Assembly: GCF_000321415.2 (NCBI RefSeq)
Contig: NC_019902.2
Span: 620,001 to 684,000, forward strand
Direction: 5' to 3'
From: Thioalkalivibrio nitratireducens DSM 14787
GTDB taxonomy: Bacteria; Pseudomonadota; Gammaproteobacteria; Ectothiorhodospirales; Ectothiorhodospiraceae
DNA length: 64,000 bases
Shown here piece after piece: positions 34,093 through 42,023 of this stretch (position 1 is its first letter; every line of letters starts with the position of its first letter). Below the pieces are notes generated by a model that searched no databases, was not told where the DNA came from, and was given only the letters and a program-made list of their open reading frames with translations. Made by a program: the position numbers and the translations under genes.

Positions 34093-34661
34093 TGACCGAA
34101 ACCTATTTGATTTGCCCCGTATGCGAAAGCGGGGCGCTACAGCCGCACCGCTATAGTGATACGTTCCAGCATCAGGGCAAGAATCTGGTGGTGGACGATC
34201 TGGAGGGCTACCTGTGTGCGGAGTGCGGAGCGGATCCAGTGTTTGAGGATCAGATTCGTCGCAACCACACGCGGATCTCCGATGCGCGTCGTGAAGCGGA
34301 TGGGCTGCTCACCGGGACACAGATCCGGCGCTTGCGCGAGCATTTAGGGCTGAGGCAACGTGATGCGTCTGCGCTCTTCGGGGGAGGCGCGAACGCGTTT
34401 TCCAAGTACGAACGCGGGGAAGTTATCCAGAGCGTTGCGATGGATCGGCTTTTGCGATTGGTTGGCCGCTATCCTGCTTTGCTGCAAGAGTTGGCCTCAC
34501 CGCCAGCAGAGTCGTTTGGATCCGTGGCGCCCAAGCGCGGTGAATACGTGGGTGGGGATCCGGTTCGTCTGCAGGATCCGGCGCGGCATGGGCGTTTACA
34601 GCGTTCCGACGGATTTGTGGTCGTGAGCCTTGCCGAGTGGACCCAGGATCGCGCGGCGTGA
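34092..34661 (+). CDS. mqsA: MqsA-family antitoxin with extended C-terminus, copy 1
   Basis: 189 aa. The N-terminal zinc domain (CPVCESG and CAECGA, two CxxC pairs) binds the toxin. Residues 70-135 form the XRE HTH (LLTGTQIRRLREHLGLRQRDASALFGGGANAFSKYERGEVIQSVAMDRLLRLV). E. coli MqsA ends about here (131 aa); this protein has some 50 further residues (SPPAESFGSVAPKRGEYVGGDPV...). Since a SecB-like gene follows, the extension may be a chaperone-addiction segment. It is coupled to mqsR by TAATG and to the next gene by GTGA. Confidence 0.9.
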   Translation: MTETYLICPVCESGALQPHRYSDTFQHQGKNLVVDDLEGYLCAECGADPVFEDQIRRNHTRISDARREADGLLTGTQIRRLREHLGLRQRDASALFGGGANAFSKYERGEVIQSVAMDRLLRLVGRYPALLQELASPPAESFGSVAPKRGEYVGGDPVRLQDPARHGRLQRSDGFVVVSLAEWTQDRAA

Positions 34662-35122
34662 GCACGGCAGATTCCACTCTGCTTCAGCAGGCCATCGCAG
34701 GCCTTCGCCTGAATGACATCGTGCTGTATGAATCCCACTTCTTTCATGGAGAGCCGTTTCCGGAAGCGGAAGAATTGGCGGCTGTTCAACAGCATAAGCG
34801 CGGCGTGAGCTATCGCGTCACGGCATTGGGGAGCGAGGAAACCGCCGGAAAAAGGCTTCAGGTCGTGGTCGCACTCGGAGAACGGGTCGTGGACGATGCC
34901 AGCAAGGACGAACCCACCATCTATTTTGGCGTGGAAGCCGAGTACATGGTGATCTACGAGCTTGTCGCCGACGTATCCGATGAAGCCCTGCATGCCTTCA
35001 GCAATCTGAATGCAGTGCATAACGTGTGGCCGTTCTGGCGTCAGCATGTCTTCGACCTGATCGGCAAAGCGCGACTGCCACCGCTTCAAATCCCGCTGTT
35101 CTCGGGGGGCGCAGACGACTAG
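34658..35122 (+). CDS. mqsC: SecB-like chaperone of a toxin-antitoxin-chaperone system, copy 1
   Basis: 154 aa. The C-terminal half NAVHNVWPFWRQHVFDLIGKARLPPLQIPLF corresponds to the SecB tail (WP(Y/F)xR...DL...G(F/L)PPLxLP), and the beta strands SYRVTALGSEETAGKRLQVVVALGERV fit the SecB core. In TAC systems such as M. tuberculosis HigBA-Rv1957 and MqsRAC, the SecB-like protein protects the antitoxin from proteolysis, and phage infection or export stress releases the toxin. It is encoded from a GTG overlapping the mqsA stop. The duplicate at 47713 is nearly identical. Confidence 0.85.
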   Translation: MSTADSTLLQQAIAGLRLNDIVLYESHFFHGEPFPEAEELAAVQQHKRGVSYRVTALGSEETAGKRLQVVVALGERVVDDASKDEPTIYFGVEAEYMVIYELVADVSDEALHAFSNLNAVHNVWPFWRQHVFDLIGKARLPPLQIPLFSGGADD

Positions 35123-35298
35123 GGAAGTGCTGAACAAAAGGCCCTGTCATTGCGAGCGAAGCGGGTCACTAATGCGCGTGGCTCATTTAATTCAGCAGGC
35201 GGGCAACAAAAAAAAGGCAGTGCCGGCGCTGCCGCCAACAAAGCCTCCGCGTTGGATTCTGCGAGAGCTGGGCGCGGCGCGTATGGCAAGGCGGGGCG

Positions 35299-35574
35299 TT
35301 GGAAGCCGTGCCCGGTCAGCCTCGCCTGAAACACGAACACGCGCTGGGTTGGGCATGGCCGGACCTGCCGAAGAACGCCCGGCGGATTGTAGGTGTCGTC
35401 GCGTGCCGGTTCTTGATGCTTCCGTTCGTCCTCGGGGAGGGCATTCAGCGATCCGTGCTCGAGGCGCTGGCGAATGCCGGCGCCGTAATCACGCACTTGC
35501 AAGAGCGCGAATCGATAGGCCCCGAGTTACAACATTCGGTCGTCGCGCGTTTCCAGCGATTGATCTTCAACTAA
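35299..35574 (+). pseudogene. Unrecognised small frame between mqsC and ydcF, copy 1
   Basis: The frame encodes AVPGQPRLKHEHALGWAWPDLPKNARRIVGVVACRFLMLPFVLGEGIQRSVLEALANAGAVITHLQERESIG.... The same frame is conserved in the duplicate (48340-48621) but there a TGA interrupts at GIQ*SVL. No family was recognised. It may be the tail of a decayed gene. The remainder of 35123-35298 has a REP remnant (CATTGCGAGCGAAGC) and nothing else. Confidence 0.35.
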
Positions 35575-35578
35575 CCTG

Positions 35579-36352
35579 ATGCTCGACACCCTCAAACCCC
35601 TCGTCGGCGCCCTCGCAGCACCCCTGGCGCTGGCGACGCTCCTCGTCCTGCTGGCCGCGCTCCTGTGGTCGCTCGGCCGGCGCGGGCTCGGGCGCCTGCT
35701 GCTGGTGCTGGGCCTGCTGCTGGTCTTCCTGTCGTCCTGGGCCCCGGTCGCGAACCGGCTGCTGGCGCCGCTGGAGGGGGCCTATCCCCCGGTGTCGGAT
35801 CCGCGCGATCACGGGGACGCCACCGCGGTGGTGGTGCTCGGGGCGGGGTGGGATCCGGAGCTGGAGGCGCCGGCCTCGGTGCGGCTCAACGACAGTGCGG
35901 TGCACCGCCTAGTGGAAGGCCTGCGCCTGCTCGAGGCCCTGCCAGAGGCGCGCCTGCTGGTGAGCGGCGCGAGCCGGGACGCGACGCGCCTGCCGGTGGC
36001 GCTGGGCTATGCACAGGCGGCGCAGGCACTTGGCGTGGATCCCGCGCGCATCGTGGTGCTGGACACCCCGGTCGATACCGCGCAGGAGGCGTACGCGGTG
36101 CGGGCGGTGCTCGCGAACGGCGAGCGCTTCTTTCTGGTGACGTCGGCCTCGCACATGCGGCGCGCGGTGCGGCATTTCGAGCGGGCGGGGCTCGCACCGA
36201 TTGCCTCGCCGTCGCATTACCTGACGGGGCGCGATGGCCCGGACCGGCTGAGGTACTGGTTGCCGTCGGCCGGAAACCTGCGTAAGACCGAGCGCGCGGT
36301 GTACGAGATGCTCGGGCTGTGGGCGCTGGAGTGGGATCACCGGGACCGCTGA
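35579..36352 (+). CDS. YdcF/ElyC-like DUF218 membrane protein, full copy A1
   Basis: 257 aa. Two N-terminal transmembrane segments (LVGALAAPLALATLLVLLAALLW and LLLVLGLLLVFLSSWAPVANRLL) are followed by the DUF218 domain: AVVVLGAGWDPE, LLVSGASRDATRLPVALGYAQAAQALGVDPARIVVLDTPVDTAQEAYAV, FFLVTSASHMRRAVRHFERAGLAPI. ElyC/SanA/YdcF proteins act in envelope integrity and peptidoglycan or undecaprenyl-related processes. This is one of three near-complete copies (others at 48626 and 58266) among about twelve, marking the start of the array in which the TA cassettes sit. Confidence 0.9.
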   Translation: MLDTLKPLVGALAAPLALATLLVLLAALLWSLGRRGLGRLLLVLGLLLVFLSSWAPVANRLLAPLEGAYPPVSDPRDHGDATAVVVLGAGWDPELEAPASVRLNDSAVHRLVEGLRLLEALPEARLLVSGASRDATRLPVALGYAQAAQALGVDPARIVVLDTPVDTAQEAYAVRAVLANGERFFLVTSASHMRRAVRHFERAGLAPIASPSHYLTGRDGPDRLRYWLPSAGNLRKTERAVYEMLGLWALEWDHRDR

Positions 36353-36356
36353 CCCG

Positions 36357-36412
36357 ATGCGCGACAAGCCCCGCCGTTCACGTGCGGGGAAGGATGGCGC
36401 GGACGCTGTAGG
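36357..36412. mobile_element. IS200/IS605-type end hairpin, scar 1
   Basis: GATGCGCGACAAGCCCCGCC followed by GCGGGGAAGGATGGCGCGGA contains a hairpin (CCCCGC...GCGGGG) like IS200/IS605 right ends. Similar scars are at 38829, 45748 and 52837, always touching DUF218 copies. No transposase is present here. Confidence 0.55.
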
Positions 36413-36471
36413 CGCCGTGGGTTGCGTGCGCAGCGGTGCGCTGTGCGGCAGGCTTGCTCTTGGAAGGTATA

Positions 36472-36505
36472 GACCTTAACATCTAATTTACTAGACGTTA
36501 AGGTC
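36472..36505. promoter_or_regulatory. 14-bp-arm inverted repeat upstream of mob, oriT or operator candidate
   Basis: Arms GACCTTAACATCTA and TAGACGTTAAGGTC (13 of 14 paired) surround ATTTAC, 72 bp before the relaxase start, in locally AT-rich DNA. MobV-type oriT sites are inverted repeats just upstream of mob, so a transfer origin is plausible; an operator is the alternative. Confidence 0.5.
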
Positions 36506-36577
36506 AATCTTGGGCGCTCGCCAAGGTCTCTCAGCCGAGGGGTGCGCCCTCTGGACCCCCACCCGAGGGCCTCGATT

Positions 36578-37933
36578 ATGTCGAAGTATGTCTCGATCCG
36601 GTTGGAAACCGCGACCCGTTCGGCACATGGCGGCCAGCGCGCGCACGATCTCCGATCCGGCGAGATGCCCGATTATGTGGACCCGCTCCGCAGCAAGGAC
36701 AACTCCTATCTGATCAAGGCGCCCAATGCCCGCACGATGGCCTCGAAGTGCCTGACGCGCCGGCAGTCACGGACCGACCTGAGGCGGAAGGCGCGCAGCA
36801 TCCGGAAAGATGGCATCGTCGCGCTCAAGGGCCTCCTGGGTTTTTCCGCGAAAGCGCAGCCCGAAATCGAATCCCTGGCCAAGGAAGATCAGGATCGGCG
36901 GTTCAAGAAGGCGGCCGAGGCGGTCGCCGCCGCGCTGGGCACGACGCTCGTCGGTCTGGTCGTGCACCGCGATGAAGCGGTTCTGCACGCACACTTTGTT
37001 CTGGATGGCTACGGCCACGACGGCAAGCCGCTCTCGACCAAGCTGACCAAGGGTACGTGTTCAGGTCTTCAGGATACCGTCGCCACGGCCTACGCCGACC
37101 TCGGGATTACCCGCGGCAAGTACCTCGCGGAGCGAATCCAGGACGGCGAGGACTACTCGAAGACCATTCATCGCAGCGTGCGCGAATTGCACCGGGATCT
37201 GCCACGTGAACTGGAGGCCGTACGCGCCCAGGTCGCAGCGAAACGGGCCGAGTTGGATGCGCTCGAAAAGGCGATGGCTGACGTGGAGCTGCCGGCGCCC
37301 CAGGAAGTCGAGGTCGTCACCGGCCGGTCGATGGGCTTTCCCCAGACCGAAATGCGCCCGTTGTATACGGTCGCCGCCATCTCCAAGGCCATGAAGAACG
37401 CCCGCGCGAAACAGAAGCTGGCCGAGGACAAGGCCGCGAAGGCCGCAAGGGACCTGGAGGACCAGACGCGGGAACTGGAGCGGCTGCAGCGGGTGAAGCA
37501 GGCGCTCGAAGACGCGGAACAGGCCTGGCCGAGGGTGGCGTATGCGGGCGGCCCCTACCTGGACTTCGATTTCCTGCAGGCGCTGCGCACGCCGATCGAG
37601 ACCCGGTACGAAGCGCTGTTGCAGGAGCAGCACGACGGCCAGATGGTGATCGCGCCGCCGCAGGCCGCGAGCGCCCGGCAAATCGGCGCGGCCCTTTGCT
37701 CGGCGATTCGCGATCGCGGATGGGAGCGCGCCATCGTGACGGCCAGCGATGAGGTCGCCGCGGTCATCCGCGACTTGGCGCAGGAAGAAGGGGTGGTCGG
37801 CCGGCTCACCTTTACCCGACAGGGGATCGACTTCAAGACCCGCGGGCCATCTCTTGCCCCCGGGACGCCATCCGGTCAGCCTGAAGTCGATCCCGTGCGA
37901 CCCCGGTCCGACTCGGCGCCAGGGGCCAGGTAA
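36578..37933 (+). CDS. mob: MobV/Pre-family relaxase (plasmid recombination enzyme)
   Basis: 451 aa. Motif I region SIRLETATRSAHGGQRAHDLR and the metal-binding motif VVHRDEAVLHAHFVLDGY (HxDExxxHxH, typical of MobV) are clear. Residues 205-330 form a long coiled coil (LEAVRAQVAAKRAELDALEKAMAD...AKAARDLEDQTRELERLQRV). The enzyme nicks oriT of small mobilisable plasmids. ATG 36578 is used because MSKYVSIRLE is the family start. No replication or partition gene adjoins, so an integrated plasmid remnant is likely. The 3' end runs into a broken DUF218 copy. Confidence 0.8.
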   Translation: MSKYVSIRLETATRSAHGGQRAHDLRSGEMPDYVDPLRSKDNSYLIKAPNARTMASKCLTRRQSRTDLRRKARSIRKDGIVALKGLLGFSAKAQPEIESLAKEDQDRRFKKAAEAVAAALGTTLVGLVVHRDEAVLHAHFVLDGYGHDGKPLSTKLTKGTCSGLQDTVATAYADLGITRGKYLAERIQDGEDYSKTIHRSVRELHRDLPRELEAVRAQVAAKRAELDALEKAMADVELPAPQEVEVVTGRSMGFPQTEMRPLYTVAAISKAMKNARAKQKLAEDKAAKAARDLEDQTRELERLQRVKQALEDAEQAWPRVAYAGGPYLDFDFLQALRTPIETRYEALLQEQHDGQMVIAPPQAASARQIGAALCSAIRDRGWERAIVTASDEVAAVIRDLAQEEGVVGRLTFTRQGIDFKTRGPSLAPGTPSGQPEVDPVRPRSDSAPGAR

Positions 37934-37973
37934 GCGGCTCGCCCGGTTCCGGCGGCGGGACGCCGACCGCTCC

Positions 37974-38275
37974 CTCGAGGCGCTGCCAGAGGCACGCTTG
38001 CGGGTCAGCGGCGCGAGCCGGGATGCCGGTCGTCTGCCGGTGGCGCTCGGCTACGCGCAGGCGGCGCAGGCGCTGGGCGTGGATCCCGCGCGCATCGTGG
38101 TGCTGGATACCCCGGTCGATACCGCGCAGGAGGCGTACGCGGTGCAGGCGGTGCTCTTGGACGGCGAGCGCTTCTTCCGGGTGACGTCGGCCTCGCACCT
38201 GCGGCGCGCGGTGCGGCATTTCGAGCGCGCGGGGCTTGAACCGATTCCGGCGCCGACGGGATTCAAGACGGGGCC
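37974..38275 (+). pseudogene. DUF218 (ydcF-like) internal fragment, A type
   Basis: Encodes LEALPEARLRVSGASRDAGRLPVALGYAQAAQALG...VTSASHLRRAVRHFERAGLEPIPAPTGFKTG. The transmembrane half is missing; the sequence joins mob on the left and non-homologous DNA preceding hicB on the right. Confidence 0.85.
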
Positions 38276-38388
38276 CGACCCGGCGGCCATTCGGCGGCGC
38301 ACCGTCGACCTGTTTGATACTATGCATCCACACTCCTGTCAGGGCACTGGGGACTGTCGTCGCCCGTCCAAAACCTGGAGGCTTGATC

Positions 38389-38598
38389 ATGAGACAGTAC
38401 TCTGCAGTCGTCGAACGCTGCCCGCTGACCGGGTATTACGTGGGCTTCATTCCCGGATTCCCTGGTGCGCACAGTCAGGCGGAAACGTTGGACGAGTTAC
38501 AAAGCAACCTTAAGGAAGTCATCGAGATGCTGCTGGAGGACGGCGAGCCGCAGTTGGAATCCGAGTTCGTGGGAGTTCAACAGATCGCAGTTGCCTGA
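38389..38598 (+). CDS. hicB: HicB-family antitoxin
   Basis: 69 aa, MRQYSAVVERCPLTGYYVGFIPGFPGAHSQAETLDELQSNLKEVIEMLLEDGE, the minimal HicB fold with its PGFPGAHSQAETLDEL motif. CTGGAGG lies 8 nt ahead of the ATG. The antitoxin-first order, with hicA 3 nt downstream, is one of the two known arrangements. Confidence 0.92.
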   Translation: MRQYSAVVERCPLTGYYVGFIPGFPGAHSQAETLDELQSNLKEVIEMLLEDGEPQLESEFVGVQQIAVA

Positions 38599-38601
38599 GC
38601 G

Positions 38602-38829
38602 GTGGGCAATCTTCCCGTTCTTAAACCTCGCGAAGTCGTTGCAATCCTTTTGCGGCTCGGTTTCGTCGAGGTTCGCCAAAGAGGTTCGCATAAGCAATTC
38701 AGGCATCCGGATGGAAGAGCGACAACGGTGCCATTCCACGCCGGCCGGGACATCTCCACACCGTTGCTGCGGCAGATCATCAAGGATATCGGGCTCACCC
38801 CCGACGATTTTCTGACCAACCATGGATGA
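38602..38829 (+). CDS. hicA: HicA-family mRNA interferase toxin
   Basis: 75 aa, a dsRBD-like fold: [65 protein letters not shown]. The catalytic His is in RGSHKQF. It starts with GTG 3 nt after hicB. It is intact, unlike the hicA at 1256. It ends at the border of an IS200-type scar. Confidence 0.93.
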   Translation: MGNLPVLKPREVVAILLRLGFVEVRQRGSHKQFRHPDGRATTVPFHAGRDISTPLLRQIIKDIGLTPDDFLTNHG

Positions 38830-38937
38830 CCCGGTGCGCGGCAAGCCCCGCCGATCAGGGTGGGGAAGGATCGCGCGGACGGCGAAGCCGTCCTGGGTTT
38901 TCTAGTGTGGCGTCCGCTGCTCTTCGATGTACTGGCG
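38829..38937 (-). mobile_element. IS200/IS605 scar 2: end hairpin plus last codons of tnpA
   Basis: GGTGCGCGGCAAGCCCCGCC...GGTGGGGAAGGATCGCGCGG is followed by the antisense of IRQYIEEQR-like codons (GATGTACTGGCGGA, 38927-38940), the C-terminus of a Y1 TnpA. It then merges into a DUF218 fragment at the shared GGCGGACGGC. Confidence 0.6.
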
Positions 38938-39177
38938 GACGGCGAGCGCTTCTTCCGGGTGACGTCGGCCTCGCACATGCCGCGCTCGGTGCGGCATTTC
39001 GAGCGCGCGGGGCTTTCACCCATTGCATCGCCGACGCACTACCTGACCGGGCGCGGTCGGCCGGTGCGGCTCTCGTACTGGGTGCCGTCCTCGGATGCGC
39101 TGCGCAAGACCGAGCGTGCGGTGTACGAGTACCTGGGGCTGCGGGCGCTGGAGCTCGATCACCGGCGCGGGTTGTAG
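38932..39177 (+). pseudogene. DUF218 3' fragment, B type
   Basis: Encodes VLADGERFFRVTSASHMPRSVRHFERAGLSPIASPTHYLTGRGRPVRLSYWVPSSDALRKTERAVYEYLGLRALELDHRRGL. The LSYWVPSSDALRKTE variant defines a second lineage (B), distinct from the YWLPSAGNLRKTE lineage (A). It is followed by the REP-like GGTGGTGCGCCCGCTGCGCG that follows other B copies. Confidence 0.85.
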
Positions 39178-39299
39178 GGGGGTGGTGCGCCCGCTGCGCG
39201 GGCGTTCGCTTGCAGGCAAGCTCCTGCAGGGGGTGGTTTTCGCGGGAGAGGGTAATCGTAAGCTGTTGTGTTTGCCTGCTATGTGGGTGCGTAGTAGCG

Positions 39300-39321
39300 T
39301 AAGGTAAGGATGCTTACCTTA
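39300..39321. promoter_or_regulatory. Perfect palindrome TAAGGTAAG-GATG-CTTACCTTA
   Basis: Nine-bp perfect arms, 15 bp ahead of a small frame and 203 bp ahead of the MNT/HEPN pair. It looks like a TA operator rather than a terminator, because it is AT-rich with no T tract. Confidence 0.45.
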
Positions 39322-39335
39322 ATGGGTTTGTGGGC

Positions 39336-39527
39336 ATGCGTGCGGATTGGGCGTTTTATCGCCGGCAGATGGAGTTGCGACAGCTACAGGATAAAGGTTT
39401 CCGGGCGTCGCTGGTTTTTTTTGCAGATCTCCGGGCGACGTCGGATCGGTTAGACGGCCCTGATTCAGCAGGCCCTGCGTACGGCTGGTTTTGGTGCCCT
39501 TATGATGGAGCGTGGCCCGAGTCATGA
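39336..39527 (+). CDS. Small hypothetical protein ahead of mntA
   Basis: 63 aa, MRADWAFYRRQMELRQLQDKGFRASLVFFADLRATSDRLDGPDSAGPAYGWFWCPYDGAWPES. No family recognised. It follows the palindrome at 39300 and overlaps the mntA start by 4 nt (ATGA), which suggests a genuine coupled gene, but its composition is unremarkable and it could be spurious. Confidence 0.35.
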   Translation: MRADWAFYRRQMELRQLQDKGFRASLVFFADLRATSDRLDGPDSAGPAYGWFWCPYDGAWPES

Positions 39528-39868
39528 AACCAACTGAGCTCGACCCCGTGACCGACCACGCCGTACGTGCCTTCGTGGATCGGTTGGCGGGTCGTTTTGA
39601 TGTGGCTTGGGCGGTGGTCTACGGGAGCCGTGCCCGACATGAGCACCGCCAGGACAGTGATGCCGATGTCGCGGTTGTTCTCCATGGGGCGAAAGGCCCC
39701 TTCCTCGACACCAAGCTGGCTATGGCGGACGTGGCTTATGACGTGCTGCTGGACACGGGGGTTCTGATCCAGCCGTTGCCGATCTGGGAAGAGGAATGGA
39801 GGCATCCGGAGGCATTCATGAACCCGGCTCTGTTGCGGAACATCAGCCGTGAAGGGGTGCGGATATGA
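39524..39868 (+). CDS. mntA: MntA-type nucleotidyltransferase antitoxin
   Basis: 114 aa minimal nucleotidyltransferase: DVAWAVVYGSRARHEHRQDSDADVAVVLHG holds the GS...DxD motif. MntA antitoxins AMPylate and silence HEPN RNases (HepT). ATG 39524 gives MKPTELDPVTDHAVRAF; a GTG four codons upstream is possible. It overlaps hepT by 4 nt (ATGA), the classic MNT-HEPN operon. Confidence 0.9.
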   Translation: MKPTELDPVTDHAVRAFVDRLAGRFDVAWAVVYGSRARHEHRQDSDADVAVVLHGAKGPFLDTKLAMADVAYDVLLDTGVLIQPLPIWEEEWRHPEAFMNPALLRNISREGVRI

Positions 39869-40254
39869 CACCGGAAGCGCTGATGAGCAAAGCGGTCCGC
39901 GCGTTGGAGTCCGCCAGATTGCTGCTGGGTTCCGGCGACATCGACGGAGCGTGCAATCGCGCCTATTTCGCTATGTTCGACGCGGCCAAGGCGGCCTTGA
40001 TCGAGCTTGTTCCAGATATCGATCCAGCGCTCGCCAAGACCCATAGTGGCCTGATCTCGGCTTTCAGTCTGCATCTCGTGAAGGGAGGAACTCTTCCGGT
40101 GGAGATGGGAAGATCCCTGAACCGGGCCCATGAAACTCGGCAGATTGCCGATTACACCGGCGATAAGGTCAGTCTGGAACAAGCGAAGGTTCTCGTCGAG
40201 CAAGCCAGCCTTTTTGTGGAAACCGCTCACGCGCGGATTCGAGCCGCCCCATAG
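39865..40254 (+). CDS. hepT: HEPN-domain RNase toxin
   Basis: 129 aa, an all-alpha HEPN protein: ALMSKAVRALESARLLLGSGDIDGACNRAYFAMFDAAKAALI (the NRAYFAMF segment is diagnostic) and RSLNRAHETRQIADYTGD. It is of the C-terminal HEPN type (PF05168) rather than the RX4HXY HepT type, so the exact catalytic residues are not clear. It pairs with the upstream nucleotidyltransferase. Confidence 0.87.
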   Translation: MTPEALMSKAVRALESARLLLGSGDIDGACNRAYFAMFDAAKAALIELVPDIDPALAKTHSGLISAFSLHLVKGGTLPVEMGRSLNRAHETRQIADYTGDKVSLEQAKVLVEQASLFVETAHARIRAAP

Positions 40255-40510
40255 CGTCGAGCGCCGAAATCGCCTTTTTCGGGCGGTTTCATGCCGCGCG
40301 CCTCGGGCCATGCGTCGCTGGAGCGCCACGGGCCTTTGGCCCTCGCGATGACGGGTAAGGGGGGCTGGCCGTGTAAGAGTGTGCCTTGCACGCGAACGGG
40401 CTTAGGTTGCGCACTCACCTCAGCCGCGCCTGCTTCCTGTCCATAAACCAGCGCGGGCAGGCACGTCACCGGCGAGCAGGATCCTCTTGGCTTGCCTTGA
40501 CGAGGGTTTT

Positions 40511-40533
40511 TGTGTACACATGATGCGTACACA
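40511..40533. promoter_or_regulatory. Operator candidate TGTGTAC-N9-GTACACA
   Basis: Perfect 7-bp arms ending 17 bp before the phd start. The left arm is itself part of the palindrome TGTGTACACA. It is the likely binding site of the Phd-like antitoxin. Confidence 0.6.
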
Positions 40534-40550
40534 TTGGGTCCGGGGGCCAC

Positions 40551-40787
40551 ATGAAAGAAGTCAGCGTCCGCGACGCGCGCGAACAGCTTTCCCGCATCCT
40601 GAAAGCCGTGGAGCGGGGCGAGGAGGTCAGCATCCTGCGTCGGGGTCGGCCCGTCGCGCGCGTGGTGCGTCCTCTGGGCGATCCCCCGAGGTTTCGTTCC
40701 CGTGCGGACTTGCGGCAGAGCCTGCCGGCCATGCGGGAGACGGCCGTCGATACGGTCCGCACACTGCGGGATAGCGAACGCTACTGA
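40551..40787 (+). CDS. Phd/YefM-family antitoxin
   Basis: 78 aa: MKEVSVRDAREQLSRILKAVERGEEVSILRRGRPVARVVRP is the Phd fold that dimerises and binds DNA, and the rest (RSRADLRQSLPAMRETAVDTV) is the toxin-binding tail. Its stop overlaps the PIN toxin start. It controls its own operon through the palindrome at 40511 (inferred). Confidence 0.93.
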   Translation: MKEVSVRDAREQLSRILKAVERGEEVSILRRGRPVARVVRPLGDPPRFRSRADLRQSLPAMRETAVDTVRTLRDSERY

Positions 40788-41221
40788 TGTTCTACGCGGA
40801 CACCAGCGCGGTCCTGCCGTTTTACCGCAGCGAACCCGCCAGCGACACCATCGAGCAGCTCTTGCTCGTGCAGCGCCAGCCACCCGTCATTAGTGACCTG
40901 GTGCGTGTGGAGTTTGCTTCGGCACTGGCCCGGTGGGTCCGCATGGAGGAACTGGACGAAGCCCAGGCCAACCGGATCGAGTCGGCGTTTCACGAAGACG
41001 TTCGCGAGGGGCGTTATCGCCTCGTGGCGCTGGACCCCGGCGTGTTTGCGCGAGCTATGCACTGGCTGCTCACGCGTCATACCCGCCTGAGGACGCTGGA
41101 CGCCCTGCATCTGGCCTGCGCCGAGGCCAGCGAAGCGCCCTTGCTGACCCTCGATCAGGCACTCCTGGCGTCCGCGGAATTCTTCGGCGTCGCTACCTTT
41201 TCCGATTGCAAGCCCGAGTAG
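40787..41221 (+). CDS. vapC: PIN-domain RNase toxin, VapC type
   Basis: 144 aa PIN fold: MFYADTSAVLPFYRSEPAS (Asp5), VISDLVRVEFASALARW (Glu), TRLRTLDALHLACAEAS (Asp) and LLTLDQAL (Asp) provide the acidic quartet. It cleaves RNA with Mg2+ and is held by the upstream Phd-type antitoxin. Confidence 0.92.
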   Translation: MFYADTSAVLPFYRSEPASDTIEQLLLVQRQPPVISDLVRVEFASALARWVRMEELDEAQANRIESAFHEDVREGRYRLVALDPGVFARAMHWLLTRHTRLRTLDALHLACAEASEAPLLTLDQALLASAEFFGVATFSDCKPE

Positions 41222-41236
41222 CGTTTGCGAGCAGGG

Positions 41237-41668
41237 TCAGGGCTTACCTGGCCCAGCCACGAAGGGGTTGACGATCTCTACGCCGGCAAACCGACGCCCT
41301 GCCTGCATGTCTTCGGAGAACAGGACGGCACAATCGGCCTGGATCGCCATCTGCACGATCATCGCGTCCCAGAAAGAAAGCTGGTGTTCGATAGACAACC
41401 GCGCCGCCGATACCACGTCATCGGTCCGAGGCGTCATCACATCGGCGCGAGCAAACAACATCAGCTTTTCGGTCGCAATACCGGGGTCGACACCCAGCTT
41501 GCGGGTTGCGGCCCAGAAATACTCCTGCAGCACCTGGATCGAGATCACCGCACGCCCCTGGCTTCTATGCTCCTGCCACAGCGACAAGGCGCGATCCTGC
41601 TTTTCCGGCGCATCCAGGTCGTCGGTGTAGACCAGTAGGTTGGTATCGAAAAAGCTACGAGCGCTCAT
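41237..41668 (-). CDS. vapC: PIN-domain RNase toxin (VapC-like), minus strand
   Basis: 143 aa: SARSFFDTNLLVYTDDLDAPEKQDRAL (Asp8), VISIQVLQEYFWAAT (Glu), LSFWDAMIVQMAIQADC (Asp) and VLFSEDMQAG (Asp). It is convergent with the preceding vapC, 15 bp apart. Its start overlaps the RHH antitoxin gene by 14 nt. Confidence 0.92.
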   Translation of the reverse strand: MSARSFFDTNLLVYTDDLDAPEKQDRALSLWQEHRSQGRAVISIQVLQEYFWAATRKLGVDPGIATEKLMLFARADVMTPRTDDVVSAARLSIEHQLSFWDAMIVQMAIQADCAVLFSEDMQAGRRFAGVEIVNPFVAGPGKP

Positions 41669-41885
41669 GCACTTCGTTACGGTTGAAGCGCCAGTCGCCG
41701 CGCCGGCCCTGCGATAACCGGCTCAATTCGCGCAGACGTTCGAACTCTTGGCTCGGTTCGTGCTGCCCGGCAAGTTCCTCGAGGTATTCGCGAATCAACT
41801 GGTTCAGACTCTTGCCACGGCGGGCCGCCTCGGCCCTTGCCCTCTCGATCAACCTTTCTTCGGCCGACAATGTGATGTTCTTCAT
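41655..41885 (-). CDS. vapB: Ribbon-helix-helix antitoxin
   Basis: 76 aa, MKNITLSAEERLIERARAEAARRGKSLNQLIREYLEELAGQ: an N-terminal RHH DNA-binding motif (KNITLSAEERLIERARAEAARRGKSLNQLIREYL). The tail WRFNRNEVHERS would contact the PIN toxin encoded downstream. CACACAGGCACACAG just upstream may contain an operator. Confidence 0.9.
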   Translation of the reverse strand: MKNITLSAEERLIERARAEAARRGKSLNQLIREYLEELAGQHEPSQEFERLRELSRLSQGRRGDWRFNRNEVHERS

Positions 41886-41940
41886 GATCTTTTATCCTGT
41901 GCACACAGGCACACAGAATAGCATAGGGATCGGCCCACAG

Positions 41941-41988
41941 GGGCCGGCGGCATCGATGCGTTGCATACATGCCGCCGGCCCTTTCTTT
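41941..41988 (+). terminator. Strong Rho-independent terminator
   Basis: Perfect 13-bp arms GGGCCGGCGGCAT (41941-41953) and ATGCCGCCGGCCC (41969-41981), then TTTCTTT. A related hairpin with T7 stands at 58186, again just before a DUF218 start, so the element travels with the B-type DUF218 5' flank. Confidence 0.85.
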
Positions 41989-42023
41989 GTACCTGATTCC
42001 TCGATCCGACCGGATTCTGATCC

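Noticed and set aside
35127-35579. 150-codon frame between mqsC and ydcF
   Set aside because: It begins in a REP remnant, has an Arg/Ala/Pro-rich composition typical of out-of-frame high-GC DNA, and is not conserved better than the alternative frame.
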